From Kiritimatiellota bacterium (GTDB lineage: Bacteria > Verrucomicrobiota > Lentisphaeria > Victivallales > JAADHT01): a DNA stretch of 34,174 nucleotides. The stretch is taken from the NCBI GenBank assembly GCA_030590505.1, contig JAUUYH010000005.1:1-34174 (forward strand). Direction: 5' to 3'. This document shows, in pieces, positions 1 to 10,697 of this stretch (position 1 is its first letter; the number at the start of each line of letters is the position of its first letter). The notes under the pieces are model-generated. The model was not told the DNA's origin, ran no database searches, and saw only the letters and a program-made list of their open reading frames with translations. Position numbers and translations under genes: made by a program.

Positions 1-84
1 TAGTGTCTGCGTAATATGCGTCTGTCCAACAACGTCAGCAAAACATTGTGGTCTCCATTTTCTTGCAAGTACCTGATATTCCAT
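1..84 (-). CDS. dnaX: DNA polymerase III gamma/tau subunit, N-terminus only (continues beyond window)
   Basis: Reverse complement of 1-84 translates as [28 protein letters not shown], the classic DnaX N-terminus. Missing from the ORF track because it is truncated. Confidence 0.9.
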   Translation of the reverse strand, partial: MEYQVLARKWRPQCFADVVGQTHITQTL

Positions 85-247
85 AATTTTTATTATTTGG
101 TAATTGACAGAACCGATAATATAAAGAAAAGATTAAAATAATGTTGAAGCCCAATGCTAAAGTAGGTTATTCCAATTATTTCAATCCTAAAATCCTAAAA
201 ATCGTTTCTATCATTGAATATTAATGAGCCATTGCCAGTCACCAGAA

Positions 248-332
248 AAACCTACGGCGCCCGGTTCCATCGCATGGAGCTGCTTGGTTCCCCATCTGAC
301 TCGATTAGCGCGAATCCGGCGCATAGAATCCA
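248..332 (-). ncRNA. ffs: Small bacterial signal recognition particle RNA (4.5S type)
   Basis: Minus strand reads GCGCCGGATTCGCGCTAATCGAGTCAGATGGGGAACCAAGCAGCTCCATGCGATGGAACCGGGCGC. This matches the SRP domain IV pattern GUCAG-N-GGAA-N-AGCAGC, with outer complementary arms and a T-run after the 3' end. Location upstream of dnaX matches the scr-dnaX arrangement known in other bacteria. Ends approximate. Confidence 0.8.
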
Positions 333-496
333 GCAACCAGCAATGACATAAAGCAATAACAATATCAGCTTTTTAGAAAGTGTCAACTTTCAATAACGAA
401 GCTTTTTGAAAAAAAATGGAGAAGGGTTTGAAAAATCAATCGACACTGTCCCAAAATGGATCAAAATAAGTCTTCAAGTGATACTTAGGCATCATT

Positions 497-3175
497 TTAT
501 TGTTTCAGAAACTCATCACGAGTCATGGTCCAATTATCCCATTTACTATTCAGATATTTCAGATGTGGTAAAGTTCTTAAAAATTCTTTATCAACAAGAT
601 GTTCTGGAATTGTCAATTTCTCAAGTTGTTTGCAGTTCTTTAGAGGTGAGAGATCTTTTAGGCTTGAACAACCACTGAGAGAGAGAGTTTTCAAAGGCAT
701 TCTGGCAAGAGGAGAAATATCTGTCAATTTTTTATTATCATGACACTCAAGAGAGTGTAGTTTAAGCTCCTTTATGGGATCCAAAGATGTGATATCATTA
801 TCAGCACAATCCAATTGTTTTAGGGCCATATTTTTGAGAGGTTCAAGTGATTTAATATTATTTCCACTACAGTCAATCAGTTGAAATTTGAGTCCACTTA
901 GAAAATCAAGCGATTCAAGGTTGCGATTGCTACATCTAAATGCAGGACTTGCGTTATATTCAGCGCATAATTTCCAAAAACGCTGTCTTAATTCAGGACA
1001 TATTTTCTCTGATCGTTCCGGATTGAGTTGCCCAGAGAGTAGAGACGTAATGGCAATAGCTGATTCTGGATATTTTTCTACAGCCCGTTTGTATGTAGAA
1101 AATGCCTTGGCAAAATCCCCTCCCCCCATATAAATTCGCCCCTCAAGGAGGAGGAGGTCAAGGGATGGATTGAGCTCTTTAAGAAGAAGTGTATCATGAA
1201 TGGCTGATATAATATTTTCATCACCGCCGAGTTCACTATTTATATATGCCCGTTTCAGAAGGGCTTCCGCACCGAGTTTTGAGTCTGGGTAACTGTTGTA
1301 AACCCTAGAATAGGCCTTCTGCGCAAGGGCAAGAAATCTCAGCTGGTCATTTTTGTCAGTTGCCGCACGGCTTTCACGGTAAAACGCATCTCCTTCAATT
1401 GTAGGGGGGACTAACTCCGGAACATCTTTCTGATATAACTTAATATTGCTAAAAACTTTCCCTTTTCCAAATGTATAGAGTCCGATAAGCCCCCCCTCGA
1501 GGTAGAAAATATCACGATATGCAAGTAATTTTCTGCCATCACAAAAAAGACGAAGTTCAGGTCCCTCTTTCTCTATTCTTATATGATATTTTCTGCCCGC
1601 TTCGAGCGAAAAGCCAACTGCTGTAAAAAAGCCACCCCGTCTCTGAATAATAGCACTGGTGTTTCCAAGTCCGCCCACTTGCAGATAATACCCAGCATCG
1701 GTCGGGTTATCTTTTGAACCTGCAATGATTACACTTAAATCTCCACTAACTCCGAGATCATTTGCATCAGGAACTTCAGCATCAAACTCCACTGCAAGAT
1801 TCCCGTATATGATTTTCTTATAAAAAAGTATAAATGAATTTTCTTGACCAGCATTCGCAAATAATTCACCATTATTGTACTGCCAATTGCCACTAACCAT
1901 ACTCCAGTTTTTTTGAAAAGATTCCTGTGAAATAGGGGTGATATTGGTGCCCTGCCCCCAATTCGATGTACGTTTTGTGTTGTAAATAGAAAGCATTGAA
2001 AGGACAAGAATAACCAAAAAAATCAAAAGAGCAAAAACTGTAGATGTCATTTTATGGCGTTTGAACAGCAGTACGCAATGTCTAAAAATGCTGGCACCCT
2101 CAGCCTTTGTAACATATCCCCCGAGAAATGCATCCACCTCACGTATAAGTTCTGGTACTGCTTGGTAGCGATTTTTAGGACTCAATGCCATAGCTTTCAT
2201 AGTTACCGCAGCAAGAGGTTTAGGCACATCTCTTAAAGGATTTCGATCAGCTACTGGTATAATACGCCCTGCGATTGTATCATCCAACGACTGTCGTATA
2301 TCTTTTACTTTTATGGGTTTGCAAAGAGTTAAGATAGTATAAAGCATCGTACCCAATGCATATATATCAGTAACTGGGGTTCTTTTAGAGTTATGCCCTG
2401 CCGCCTGTTCTGGTGCCATAAAACCAGGAGTTCCCTTGATCTCACCATCAAGAGTTTTATCATAATTACTATTTTTTGAGAGCTCTGCAAGATTTTTATC
2501 AGTAGCAGGTCTTAGAGATTCAGGTTCGACTGTTGTAGGGATAATTTTAGCAAGCCCCCAATCGAGGACTAGCACCTCTCCATAGTTACCTATTTGAATA
2601 TTTTCAGGTTTGAGGTCGAGATGAATAATTCCTTTAGAATGGGCAAAACCTATTGCATCGCACACCTTTAAAAAAATGCTCAATAGATGTCTCAAATTAT
2701 ATTTCTCAGCATATTCAGGTTCATTTTTGCCAACTTTAGTCAAAATATGAGCAAGGGTTTCTCCCTCAATAAGCTTCATTGTAAAATATGGTTTTCCATT
2801 TTTATCAATACCTATATCATGAATTGGTACAATATTAGGATGTTCGAGGTTTGCAGTAATTCTGGCTTCTTGTATAAATCTTGATTCAACGGTTGCTTCA
2901 TTATCAGGATTTTCTGCGAGAAGTGCCATAGCAAGGTCGCGTGCAGTATCTCGATCTTTAACCTGAATAATATTTTTCATTCCTCCCTTACCGATCTCCT
3001 GACACTCTTTGTATTTATTTGGAGGTTTAATTGTAAGGTCAGATCTGCTTACAGAAGTCAACTTGGGAATGGAGTGCCTTTCAGTTCGTCCGTCGAGAAG
3101 ATCTCCCATTTCAATACTGTTAGCAACAATACGATTTTTTGAAGACATTTTCTCTGTGTTTTTAGTCATTGGCAC
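497..3175 (-). CDS. Ser/Thr protein kinase with TM segment, LamG/DUF1080-like domain, TPR-like segment and C-terminal leucine-rich repeats
   Basis: Kinase motifs HSKGIIHLDLKPENIQI, VLDWGLAK, GTPGFMAPEQ; hydrophobic TM STVFALLIFLVILVLSML; C-terminal LxxLxCxxN repeats. Confidence 0.85.
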   Translation of the reverse strand: MPMTKNTEKMSSKNRIVANSIEMGDLLDGRTERHSIPKLTSVSRSDLTIKPPNKYKECQEIGKGGMKNIIQVKDRDTARDLAMALLAENPDNEATVESRFIQEARITANLEHPNIVPIHDIGIDKNGKPYFTMKLIEGETLAHILTKVGKNEPEYAEKYNLRHLLSIFLKVCDAIGFAHSKGIIHLDLKPENIQIGNYGEVLVLDWGLAKIIPTTVEPESLRPATDKNLAELSKNSNYDKTLDGEIKGTPGFMAPEQAAGHNSKRTPVTDIYALGTMLYTILTLCKPIKVKDIRQSLDDTIAGRIIPVADRNPLRDVPKPLAAVTMKAMALSPKNRYQAVPELIREVDAFLGGYVTKAEGASIFRHCVLLFKRHKMTSTVFALLIFLVILVLSMLSIYNTKRTSNWGQGTNITPISQESFQKNWSMVSGNWQYNNGELFANAGQENSFILFYKKIIYGNLAVEFDAEVPDANDLGVSGDLSVIIAGSKDNPTDAGYYLQVGGLGNTSAIIQRRGGFFTAVGFSLEAGRKYHIRIEKEGPELRLFCDGRKLLAYRDIFYLEGGLIGLYTFGKGKVFSNIKLYQKDVPELVPPTIEGDAFYRESRAATDKNDQLRFLALAQKAYSRVYNSYPDSKLGAEALLKRAYINSELGGDENIISAIHDTLLLKELNPSLDLLLLEGRIYMGGGDFAKAFSTYKRAVEKYPESAIAITSLLSGQLNPERSEKICPELRQRFWKLCAEYNASPAFRCSNRNLESLDFLSGLKFQLIDCSGNNIKSLEPLKNMALKQLDCADNDITSLDPIKELKLHSLECHDNKKLTDISPLARMPLKTLSLSGCSSLKDLSPLKNCKQLEKLTIPEHLVDKEFLRTLPHLKYLNSKWDNWTMTRDEFLKQ

Positions 3176-3596
3176 TTTTTTCGTAAACCGCTCTTACATT
3201 TATTGCAATACCGCCCCGCGGTCGGAATGCCCCTATTACTTCGGCATATCGTGGTTTGCAGACATTAACGATTCGATCAAGTATAATATTTACTGCTTCT
3301 TCATGGAAGGTATTATGATTACGAAATGCAAAGATAAACAGTTTTAGTGATTTACTTTCAATACATAATTTATCGGGAATATACTGAATAGTAATCTCAC
3401 CAAAATCGGGCTGATTAGTAACAGGACAGAGAGATGTAAACTCAGGGCAGTCGAAGGTAATTTCATAATCTCTATCAGGAAAGAGATTATCAAAAGTTTC
3501 CAGCATAGCGTCTTCAGGAGAATCGGAAACAACGGTCTCCGACTTGCTCAATAAAGTTAGATCTTGAAATCTTTGATTGTTATCTAAATGTGCCAT
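3162..3596 (-). CDS. queF: NADPH-dependent 7-cyano-7-deazaguanine reductase QueF
   Basis: CPEFTSLCPVTNQPDFGEITIQYIPDKLCIESKSLKLF and FRNHNTFHEEAVN are QueF signatures. Overlaps the kinase start by 14 bp. Confidence 0.9.
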   Translation of the reverse strand: MAHLDNNQRFQDLTLLSKSETVVSDSPEDAMLETFDNLFPDRDYEITFDCPEFTSLCPVTNQPDFGEITIQYIPDKLCIESKSLKLFIFAFRNHNTFHEEAVNIILDRIVNVCKPRYAEVIGAFRPRGGIAINVRAVYEKSAND

Positions 3597-3771
3597 AGAT
3601 ATAAAGTATAGTATTAAGATTCAAAAATTCAAACCAAAATATAAGAATCGAAAAGAATTTTATTATTGGATGGACATTTATAGAAGGAAAATAGAGTAAT
3701 GAGGGCGGTATATTTATGGTTAATTATGAAGCAGACGATAAGAGTTCGCGAACCTTCGAACTGCTATTTGG

Positions 3772-5778
3772 TCATAATTGATCTTTAAAAATCTCTTCAT
3801 ATTTTTTCTTATAAGCGTTAGGGAAGAGCTCTACAGCCTTTCGAAAATTGTCACGTGCCGAAGTAATTTTACCTAACTGGAGTTGCGCACAGGAAAGTCT
3901 GTAATAGAGAGAAGCTCTTTCTGGTGATTTGCTCAAAGCCTCTTTTAGGTACTTCTCCATTATCCCCCATTTCTGATTCTGTTCTGCGTACTTCGCAGCG
4001 TTCATCCAATGAATAGGCGAATAGGGAGCAAGCCTGCAGCAATCATTAAGCATAAATTCCAACTGTTCTTCATTTATAGTTTTTTTGATATTTGTTCGAA
4101 AAACGGACAAATTAGCAGATTCATTAAAACGAACAAGAGCCACTTCATACCTAATTTGGTGTATTGAAGCAATCACCGCAATCAATGCAATCAATGGACC
4201 TATACCGTACCACAATAGAAGCATCAGTTTGCTTCGATTTCGAGTTAAATCTACATCCGCCTCTTCTGCTTCCTGTCCATTTAGTTTGGATGCATTCATA
4301 ATAAGCAGCATAGTTATAGCAGTAGCTACAGTGCCGGGGATCTGAATATTAAAATCAATAAGCGAATGAATTGCCCACCCAGCCCATCCGGTAATAATTG
4401 CAACATTCAGCCATTGCCACAATCTATCATCTCTGGAGACTTTATTAAATCCATTTTTAAATTTTCTAAAAAAGATATAAAATGGTGTTGTAAAAAGCAT
4501 TATAGCAGAAAGCAATCCAAAGAGACCTGCCTGAGAAGCAAAACTCAGAATCATATTATGTGGCATGTGCGGTGCTTCATCACCTGGGAAAGCTTTTATT
4601 TTTGTATATTCATGGAAGAAATCTCCCCACCCTGTACCGAAGAGAGGATGATTAAAAAATATTTTAAGAGCTACTTTGTAGTAGTCAAAGCGTACATTCA
4701 TTGAAGCTAGGGAACGTTCAGCTAAATCAGAGGTGATCATAAAAAAACTACCTACAAGAATAAGAGCAGCAACTGAAATTTTGTATTTAGGTTTGATTGG
4801 TGTAAGCATTATAAAAAAGAAAGATGCAGCTCCGAGCCCGAGAAATGCTCCGCGACTGTAAGTGTAGCGTAATACAAAAAGAATTAATCCAATTACAGCA
4901 ATCAAAAAAAGCAATGAGATATATTTTTGTTTTTTTTCCGGAAAGCGAAAAAGCAGTAACGCAAGCACGCAAAAGATGCAAAACACAATTAGCATAAAAA
5001 GAGGTCTTGAAGTTGCCGGTGGGCTAGCCATAAAGAGAATGATTATTCCAATTAAAACAGCTACTGATTTCAAAATAAATTTGCTTTTCAAAATGCCCCA
5101 TATACATATTGGGATTGTCAAAATAAGATGAGCAGCGAGACTATTACAGATGGAAAAGGGTGTAAAAACTCGCGTCTGAAGCAGTCGTGACATCATTGCA
5201 GAAGAGAACTTAACTCCTGTCTCCTGCTCCTGTTTATAGATATATGCAAGGGTTGTCTTAAATCCATATAAGTATTGTTCCAACCCCATAAATACAACAA
5301 TAACAGTTGATAACACAATTGCATTTAAAAACCATATTTTCAGGTCAGGTCGTAGCATAATCAATCTGTAAATCACTAGACAAAAAGCTGCGTATCCCGC
5401 AAATAGAGCAGTCTGAATAATCGCAAAATCAAACATTGAAGCATTAAGAAAGCCAGGCAATACCGAGATAAAAAGAAGCACCCAGGAGAGCGGAAGCAGG
5501 AGTCGATTCTCGTTATCATACTCTAACGGCTTAGTACATAAAAGCACCCCCAGTAGTAGCATTGCTGAAAAGATAGAGAACAGCATCGGTGGCCATGAGA
5601 TCAGAATAACGCCAACAATTGTTGCTGGAAAGGTATTAGACACCTCTGGAAGGCCTGTAATTATTCCGAATTTAAGAGGGAGAAGAAACAGAAGGAACAA
5701 CGCAAGAACGCTCAATACACCAGTGGCTTTGGTGCATATCTGTTCCGATTTGCAAAGCGTTGTTCTATTATCAGACAT
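3772..5778 (-). CDS. O-antigen ligase/polymerase-like (Wzy/WaaL) membrane protein with C-terminal TPR
   Basis: Many TM segments; FGTGWGDFFHEYTKIKAFPGDEAPHMPHNMILSFASQAGLFGL is O-antigen ligase family-like; TPR-like C-terminus. Confidence 0.75.
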   Translation of the reverse strand: MSDNRTTLCKSEQICTKATGVLSVLALFLLFLLPLKFGIITGLPEVSNTFPATIVGVILISWPPMLFSIFSAMLLLGVLLCTKPLEYDNENRLLLPLSWVLLFISVLPGFLNASMFDFAIIQTALFAGYAAFCLVIYRLIMLRPDLKIWFLNAIVLSTVIVVFMGLEQYLYGFKTTLAYIYKQEQETGVKFSSAMMSRLLQTRVFTPFSICNSLAAHLILTIPICIWGILKSKFILKSVAVLIGIIILFMASPPATSRPLFMLIVFCIFCVLALLLFRFPEKKQKYISLLFLIAVIGLILFVLRYTYSRGAFLGLGAASFFFIMLTPIKPKYKISVAALILVGSFFMITSDLAERSLASMNVRFDYYKVALKIFFNHPLFGTGWGDFFHEYTKIKAFPGDEAPHMPHNMILSFASQAGLFGLLSAIMLFTTPFYIFFRKFKNGFNKVSRDDRLWQWLNVAIITGWAGWAIHSLIDFNIQIPGTVATAITMLLIMNASKLNGQEAEEADVDLTRNRSKLMLLLWYGIGPLIALIAVIASIHQIRYEVALVRFNESANLSVFRTNIKKTINEEQLEFMLNDCCRLAPYSPIHWMNAAKYAEQNQKWGIMEKYLKEALSKSPERASLYYRLSCAQLQLGKITSARDNFRKAVELFPNAYKKKYEEIFKDQL

Positions 5779-5787
5779 AATCTATAC

Positions 5788-6705
5788 TTATTGTTCGTCA
5801 ATCTCTTTAAGAAGCTTTACTTCAGAGTCATTAAGTCCGGAAAATACATCTTCTTCATGCTTTTTAGGCACTGATTTCTTAGGCATATTGTATTTTTTAA
5901 GGTAAACGACGCGTATATCATCCCGGGAACAGACAATCGCTTTCTCTTTCCCCTCAACCTGTACAGTTACGCTACGAGTAAGAAGGTTACGGTCAATTAT
6001 CTTCCCCCTCCCCTCTTCACATTCACAAGCTGCTCCACGTCTCGGCATATCCTGATCAAGCTCTTTATAGCCCTCATGTTCATATTTTAGACAACACTTC
6101 AAGCGCCCGCAACATCCTGAAATATTAATAGGATTTAAGGAAAGGTCTTGCTCTTTTGCCATTTTTACATTAATAGAGGCAAAGCTCTGAAGGAAACGGC
6201 TGCAACATAAAACTTGTCCGCAAACTCCGATACCACCACACAATGCAGTCTCGTCACGCACCCCAATCTGACGCAACTCTATACGTGTATTCAGTACCTG
6301 TGATATATTTTTCACAAGCTCCCTGAAATCGATTCGACCATCCGCAGTAAACTGAAATGAGACCAACTTGCCATCATAAGAGTAGTGGCAATTCAGAAGT
6401 TTCATTTTCAGCTTCAGGTTTTCAATCTGCTGTACTCCAGTTCTGAATGCTGATTTTGCACGCATATGATTTTCATTCGCCTTACTCTGATCAAGAACAG
6501 TCGCCTTTCTCTCAATTTTTGGAAAATCAGGAGCATCAGATTTCGAACCTATATCATGTTCGATCAACCTTACAATTCGTCCGTAATCAAGAATTTTATC
6601 TTTGCGAATTACGCACCAATCATTGACTTTTAGTTTCATATCCTCAGAGGACTTAGCAAGATATCTCGCTCCTGAGTCCACTCTTATATCATATATTGAA
6701 TCCAT
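5788..6705 (-). CDS. PSP1 C-terminal domain protein (RicT/YaaT-like)
   Basis: CGGIGVCGQVLCCSRFLQSF...INISGCCGRLKCCLKYEHEGYKELDQDMPRRGAACE is characteristic of the family. Confidence 0.9.
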   Translation of the reverse strand: MDSIYDIRVDSGARYLAKSSEDMKLKVNDWCVIRKDKILDYGRIVRLIEHDIGSKSDAPDFPKIERKATVLDQSKANENHMRAKSAFRTGVQQIENLKLKMKLLNCHYSYDGKLVSFQFTADGRIDFRELVKNISQVLNTRIELRQIGVRDETALCGGIGVCGQVLCCSRFLQSFASINVKMAKEQDLSLNPINISGCCGRLKCCLKYEHEGYKELDQDMPRRGAACECEEGRGKIIDRNLLTRSVTVQVEGKEKAIVCSRDDIRVVYLKKYNMPKKSVPKKHEEDVFSGLNDSEVKLLKEIDEQ

Positions 6706-7107
6706 TATTTAATTCCTATAATTCATATTTTAATAACCTGCTTTCTGCGGGTTCTGCTAATTCGAATAACAATGATACTCCGGAGCACGGAAAAATCAAG
6801 GGACTAGCAATATTTATTTGCATACAAAAAAATACGAATATTTATACATCAATGAGCAGGTTAAGTGCAATTTTCATACAAAGACAGACTAATGAGCCAC
6901 AAAAAAAATGGGTATTTATCCTTAATTTAAAACTACTCTAGATAATTCAATAGCATTCATATATCATTAATAAACAAGAACTTCTACATATTCGATATCA
7001 GCCAAATATCTTTATTTCATTGACCGACTTATTGTCCTACAAACCCTAAACGTGAAATTTTACGATTATTTGAGTTGATGCTTTACAAAACGGGCGTATA
7101 TTACGAA

Positions 7108-7545
7108 ATGAAAATTTTAGTAATCAATGGGCCGAATATGCAGTTGCTAGGGCAACGTGAACCTGACATCTACGGGAGTAAATCTCTTGCAGATCTTGAA
7201 ACGAGGCTTGTTAAAATTGCTAAAGAGGCAGATTATGAGGTGATTTTTTTTCAGAGCAACCATGAAGGCGACATAGTTGATCATCTTGGAATGGCTGATA
7301 AAACAGTTGATGCTGTTATTATCAACCCAGCAGCTTACACGCATACAAGTGTGGCAATACGGGATGCGATTAAAGCAATTAATGTTCCCGTTGTTGAAGT
7401 ACATTTAAGTAATATAGCTGAACGTGAAGAATTTAGACACACCTCGCTTACTGCTCCCGTTTGCATGGGACAGATCTGCGGGTTTGGATTAATAGGATAT
7501 GAAATGGCATTTAATGCCTTAAAAGATTTTTTAACAAATAAATAG
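7108..7545 (+). CDS. aroQ: Type II 3-dehydroquinate dehydratase
   Basis: MKILVINGPNMQLLGQREPDIYG, FFQSNHEGDIVDHLG, VVEVHLSNIAEREEFRHTS. The internal ATG at 7108 fits better than 7075. Confidence 0.93.
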   Translation: MKILVINGPNMQLLGQREPDIYGSKSLADLETRLVKIAKEADYEVIFFQSNHEGDIVDHLGMADKTVDAVIINPAAYTHTSVAIRDAIKAINVPVVEVHLSNIAEREEFRHTSLTAPVCMGQICGFGLIGYEMAFNALKDFLTNK

Positions 7546-7631
7546 TTTTTAAGATTTACTAAATCGAAGCCCTATCTCTATAGATATAGGTTAAGAGACA
7601 GTAAGATTAGTACAGAAAATAAGGATAAAAT

Positions 7632-8072
7632 ATGAAAGTAGCAGAAATTAAAGTGATTGTTCAGATGATGACGGACAACGACCTTACAGAATTCAAAATT
7701 GAAGCTGAAGAGATGCACTTATGCATAAAAAGAGGATCTGAAAGAACGATTGTAACTGTTCCGCAAGCAATAGCTGCAGCGGCACCTATTGCGCAGGCTG
7801 TCGTTGGAACAGACGCACCTGAAGTAGATGAAGATCCGAAAGAGACTATAGATTCTCCTATAGTAGGAACATTCTACAGAGCATCTTCTCCAGAATCTGA
7901 TTCGTTTGTCGAAATTGGGACAAAAGTAACTCCTGAATCAGTTGTCTGTATCATTGAAGCAATGAAAGTTATGAATGAAATAAAAGCAGAAAAGAGCGGA
8001 ACAATTAAAGAAATTTTAATTGATAATGCACAGGCTGTCGAGTTTGGACAACCTCTTTTCATTATTGAGTAG
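7632..8072 (+). CDS. accB: Acetyl-CoA carboxylase biotin carboxyl carrier protein
   Basis: EAMKVMNEIKAEKSG biotinylation motif; followed by accC. Confidence 0.95.
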   Translation: MKVAEIKVIVQMMTDNDLTEFKIEAEEMHLCIKRGSERTIVTVPQAIAAAAPIAQAVVGTDAPEVDEDPKETIDSPIVGTFYRASSPESDSFVEIGTKVTPESVVCIIEAMKVMNEIKAEKSGTIKEILIDNAQAVEFGQPLFIIE

Positions 8073-8170
8073 CAGTCAATCAGGAAATTCAGACAGAGCT
8101 AATTTGATAAAAAGAGACGCATCTAATTGATGTAAGTTTTAATATTAAAAAGTTCGAAGGAAATTATATA

Positions 8171-9535
8171 ATGTTTGAGAGAGTTTTAATAGCAAACCGT
8201 GGTGAAATAGCATTGCGGATAGTCAGAGCATGTAAAGAGATGGGTATCGAATCTGTTATGGTATATTCTCAGGCGGACGAGACAAGTCTCCCAGTTCAGC
8301 TTGCTGATCATGCCGTATGCATAGGGCCTGCACCTTCAACAGAAAGTTATCTTTTAATTGAGCAGATTATAAGTGTTGCTGAAATTTGTGATGTTGATGC
8401 AATTCACCCTGGATATGGATTTCTCGCTGAAAATGCTCACTTCGCAGAAGTTTGTGAAAGATGCAAAATTAAATTTATCGGCCCCGGCCCCGATCAAATC
8501 AACTCGCTTGGTGATAAATCGATGGCACGTAAGACCATGCTGAAAGCTGGCGTTCCAATTACTCCTGGCAGTGATGGAGAAATTGATGATGAGGCAACTG
8601 CTGAGAAAATTGCCAATGAGATGGGTTATCCTGTTATAATCAAAGCATCTGCTGGTGGTGGTGGAAAAGGAATGCGTGTAGCCCATAATCAGTCAAGTCT
8701 GATCCAAGGATTTCACGCGGCAAAAACTGAAGCCGAACGTGCATTTGGCAATGGTGCTGTTTACATCGAAAAATATATCGAAAACCCAAAACATATAGAA
8801 TTTCAAATTCTTGCAGATGAACATGGAAATGTTGTCCATCTCGGAGAACGAGACTGCAGTACGCAGAGACGGCATCAAAAACTTATTGAGGAATCTCCAT
8901 CTCCTGGACTGAGTAAAGAGCTACGAGATCAGATGGGCAATGCTGCGGTAAAAGCTGCGAAGGCCGCAAATTACACCAATGCAGGAACTATAGAATTTCT
9001 TCTTTCAAGTAAAAATGAGTTCTACTTTATGGAGATGAACACCAGAATCCAGGTTGAACACCCTGTTACAGAAGAAATTACGGGAATTGACCTTATAAAA
9101 GAGCAAATCCGAATTGCTGCAGGAGAAAAACTATCATTTACCCAGGAGGATATCAACTTTAGTGGACATGCAATTGAGTGTCGTATAAATGCAGAAAATC
9201 CATATAAGAACTTCACTCCTAGTCCAGGAAAAGTAGAACTATTCAGCGCTCCCGGAGGAATGGGAACAAGAATTGATTCTCATGTATATTCAGGATATAC
9301 AATTTCACCGCACTATGACAGCATGATTGCTAAACTAATCGTCCATGCTGATACTCGTGAAGAAGCAATTGCTAAGTGTGAAAGAGCCCTTGATGAATTT
9401 ATCATCAAAGGTGTACATACATCAATTCCTTTCACGAAATTTCTTCTTGGATCAAAAGATTTCCTTGAAGGTAAATACGATACAGGATATATTGAACGAA
9501 TTATGAAAAGTGGACTATTTGAAGAGCATCCATAA
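8171..9535 (+). CDS. accC: Acetyl-CoA carboxylase biotin carboxylase subunit
   Basis: [60 protein letters not shown]. Confidence 0.97.
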   Translation: MFERVLIANRGEIALRIVRACKEMGIESVMVYSQADETSLPVQLADHAVCIGPAPSTESYLLIEQIISVAEICDVDAIHPGYGFLAENAHFAEVCERCKIKFIGPGPDQINSLGDKSMARKTMLKAGVPITPGSDGEIDDEATAEKIANEMGYPVIIKASAGGGGKGMRVAHNQSSLIQGFHAAKTEAERAFGNGAVYIEKYIENPKHIEFQILADEHGNVVHLGERDCSTQRRHQKLIEESPSPGLSKELRDQMGNAAVKAAKAANYTNAGTIEFLLSSKNEFYFMEMNTRIQVEHPVTEEITGIDLIKEQIRIAAGEKLSFTQEDINFSGHAIECRINAENPYKNFTPSPGKVELFSAPGGMGTRIDSHVYSGYTISPHYDSMIAKLIVHADTREEAIAKCERALDEFIIKGVHTSIPFTKFLLGSKDFLEGKYDTGYIERIMKSGLFEEHP

Positions 9536-9590
9536 TTAAATAAAGTAAAATTCAATGATTCAGTTAGAGATAATCTGAACAAGGAATTTT

Positions 9591-9634
9591 ACCCGCCGTT
9601 GACGGGTATACTTATGCGATATATTATTCGCATA
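9591..9634. repeat. Two adjacent small hairpins in the accC-asp23 intergenic region
   Basis: ACCCG-ccgttga-CGGGT, then TATGCGA...TCGCATA. Function not determined. Confidence 0.5.
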
Positions 9635-9662
9635 AATCTAAATAAAAAATAAGGAGAGAAAG

Positions 9663-10076
9663 ATGAAAAAATCAAAAAAAAGAAGCAATCTTCCTGGTGC
9701 AATAAATGCAGAAGGTAATGAATTAGGTCTGATCCATATACATGAAAATGTTATAGCTACAGCTACGAGAAAAGCAACTTGTAAAGTGGACGGAGTTGTC
9801 AGGATTGCTGGAAGTGCACTTGTTAATAATATTGCTGAACTTATTGGTAATAAAACAATCGGAGATAGAGCAATTACCGTTGATATCGAGGGTTCGACTG
9901 TATCAATTGACATAAAGGTTAATATTATATACGGAGCACATGTACCTACAGTTGCCTCTAATATTCAGAGTTCAGTTGTCGATGAAGTTGAAAAAATCAC
10001 TGGCATGACTGTTACTGCAGTAAATGTTGTGGTGCAAGAACTTGATGACTCAGAAGAACTTGAAAACAACGGATAA
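9663..10076 (+). CDS. Asp23/Gls24 family envelope stress protein
   Basis: GLIHIHENVIATATRKATCKVDGVVRIAG...VDIKVNIIYGAHVPTVASNIQSSVVDEVEKITGMTVTAVNVVVQEL. Confidence 0.85.
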   Translation: MKKSKKRSNLPGAINAEGNELGLIHIHENVIATATRKATCKVDGVVRIAGSALVNNIAELIGNKTIGDRAITVDIEGSTVSIDIKVNIIYGAHVPTVASNIQSSVVDEVEKITGMTVTAVNVVVQELDDSEELENNG

Positions 10077-10112
10077 CTTTAAACTGATCATACATACAAA
10101 ACAAGATAGGAA

Positions 10113-10592
10113 TTGCAAACTATTATGAACTATATTTATAACTTAAGAGATGAATGGATTCAGGACTTCGGACCATTCAGAGCTGGTTTTATATCTGCTG
10201 TATGTTGTTTTCTTATTATAGTCGTTATATTCTATATATTCAAAATGTTAGGACGAAAACGCATACGGGAAATAATTATTCCGGGAGAAAAGGGTGCACT
10301 TGTTGTATCCGCTGGTGCGGTTGCAAATATGGTTAATACTGTTATCGCTGATCAATTCAGATGTATTACTATAAAAAAAATCATTCTCTGGAAAGGGAAT
10401 CGAGGTACAGTAATGGAGATACAGGGTGCGTATGATATTGATGGAGGACGACTTCCAGAAGTGGCAAACGGAATACGCGAAGCCATTTTAAACAACCTTG
10501 ACGGCCAGCTAGGAATTACAACCATAAAAGAGATTGTCCCTAATATCAAAAAGATTACTGCGAATAATTTGAATACAGGGAAATTTAAATAA
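10113..10592 (+). CDS. Membrane-anchored Asp23-like protein (AmaP-like)
   Basis: N-terminal TM (FISAVCCFLIIVVIFYIF) plus Asp23-like GALVVSAGAVANMVNTVI; next to the Asp23 gene. Start may be TTG 10113 or ATG 10125. Confidence 0.6.
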   Translation: MQTIMNYIYNLRDEWIQDFGPFRAGFISAVCCFLIIVVIFYIFKMLGRKRIREIIIPGEKGALVVSAGAVANMVNTVIADQFRCITIKKIILWKGNRGTVMEIQGAYDIDGGRLPEVANGIREAILNNLDGQLGITTIKEIVPNIKKITANNLNTGKFK

Positions 10593-10697
10593 AAAAAGAT
10601 GATTAAATAATATTTTTTTATATTGCAGTGACTTAATGATGTGTTACATTACCTCACGAAAAGATCAATATTATATTTACTGAATTAGAGGAGTAAA

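Noticed and set aside
406-678. Short plus-strand ORFs opposite the kinase (406-678, 525-743, 888-1133 and similar)
   Set aside because: They overlap a well-supported minus-strand gene and have no recognisable family.
6696-6941. Plus-strand 81-aa ORF
   Set aside because: Low-complexity, AT-rich intergenic translation with no family features.
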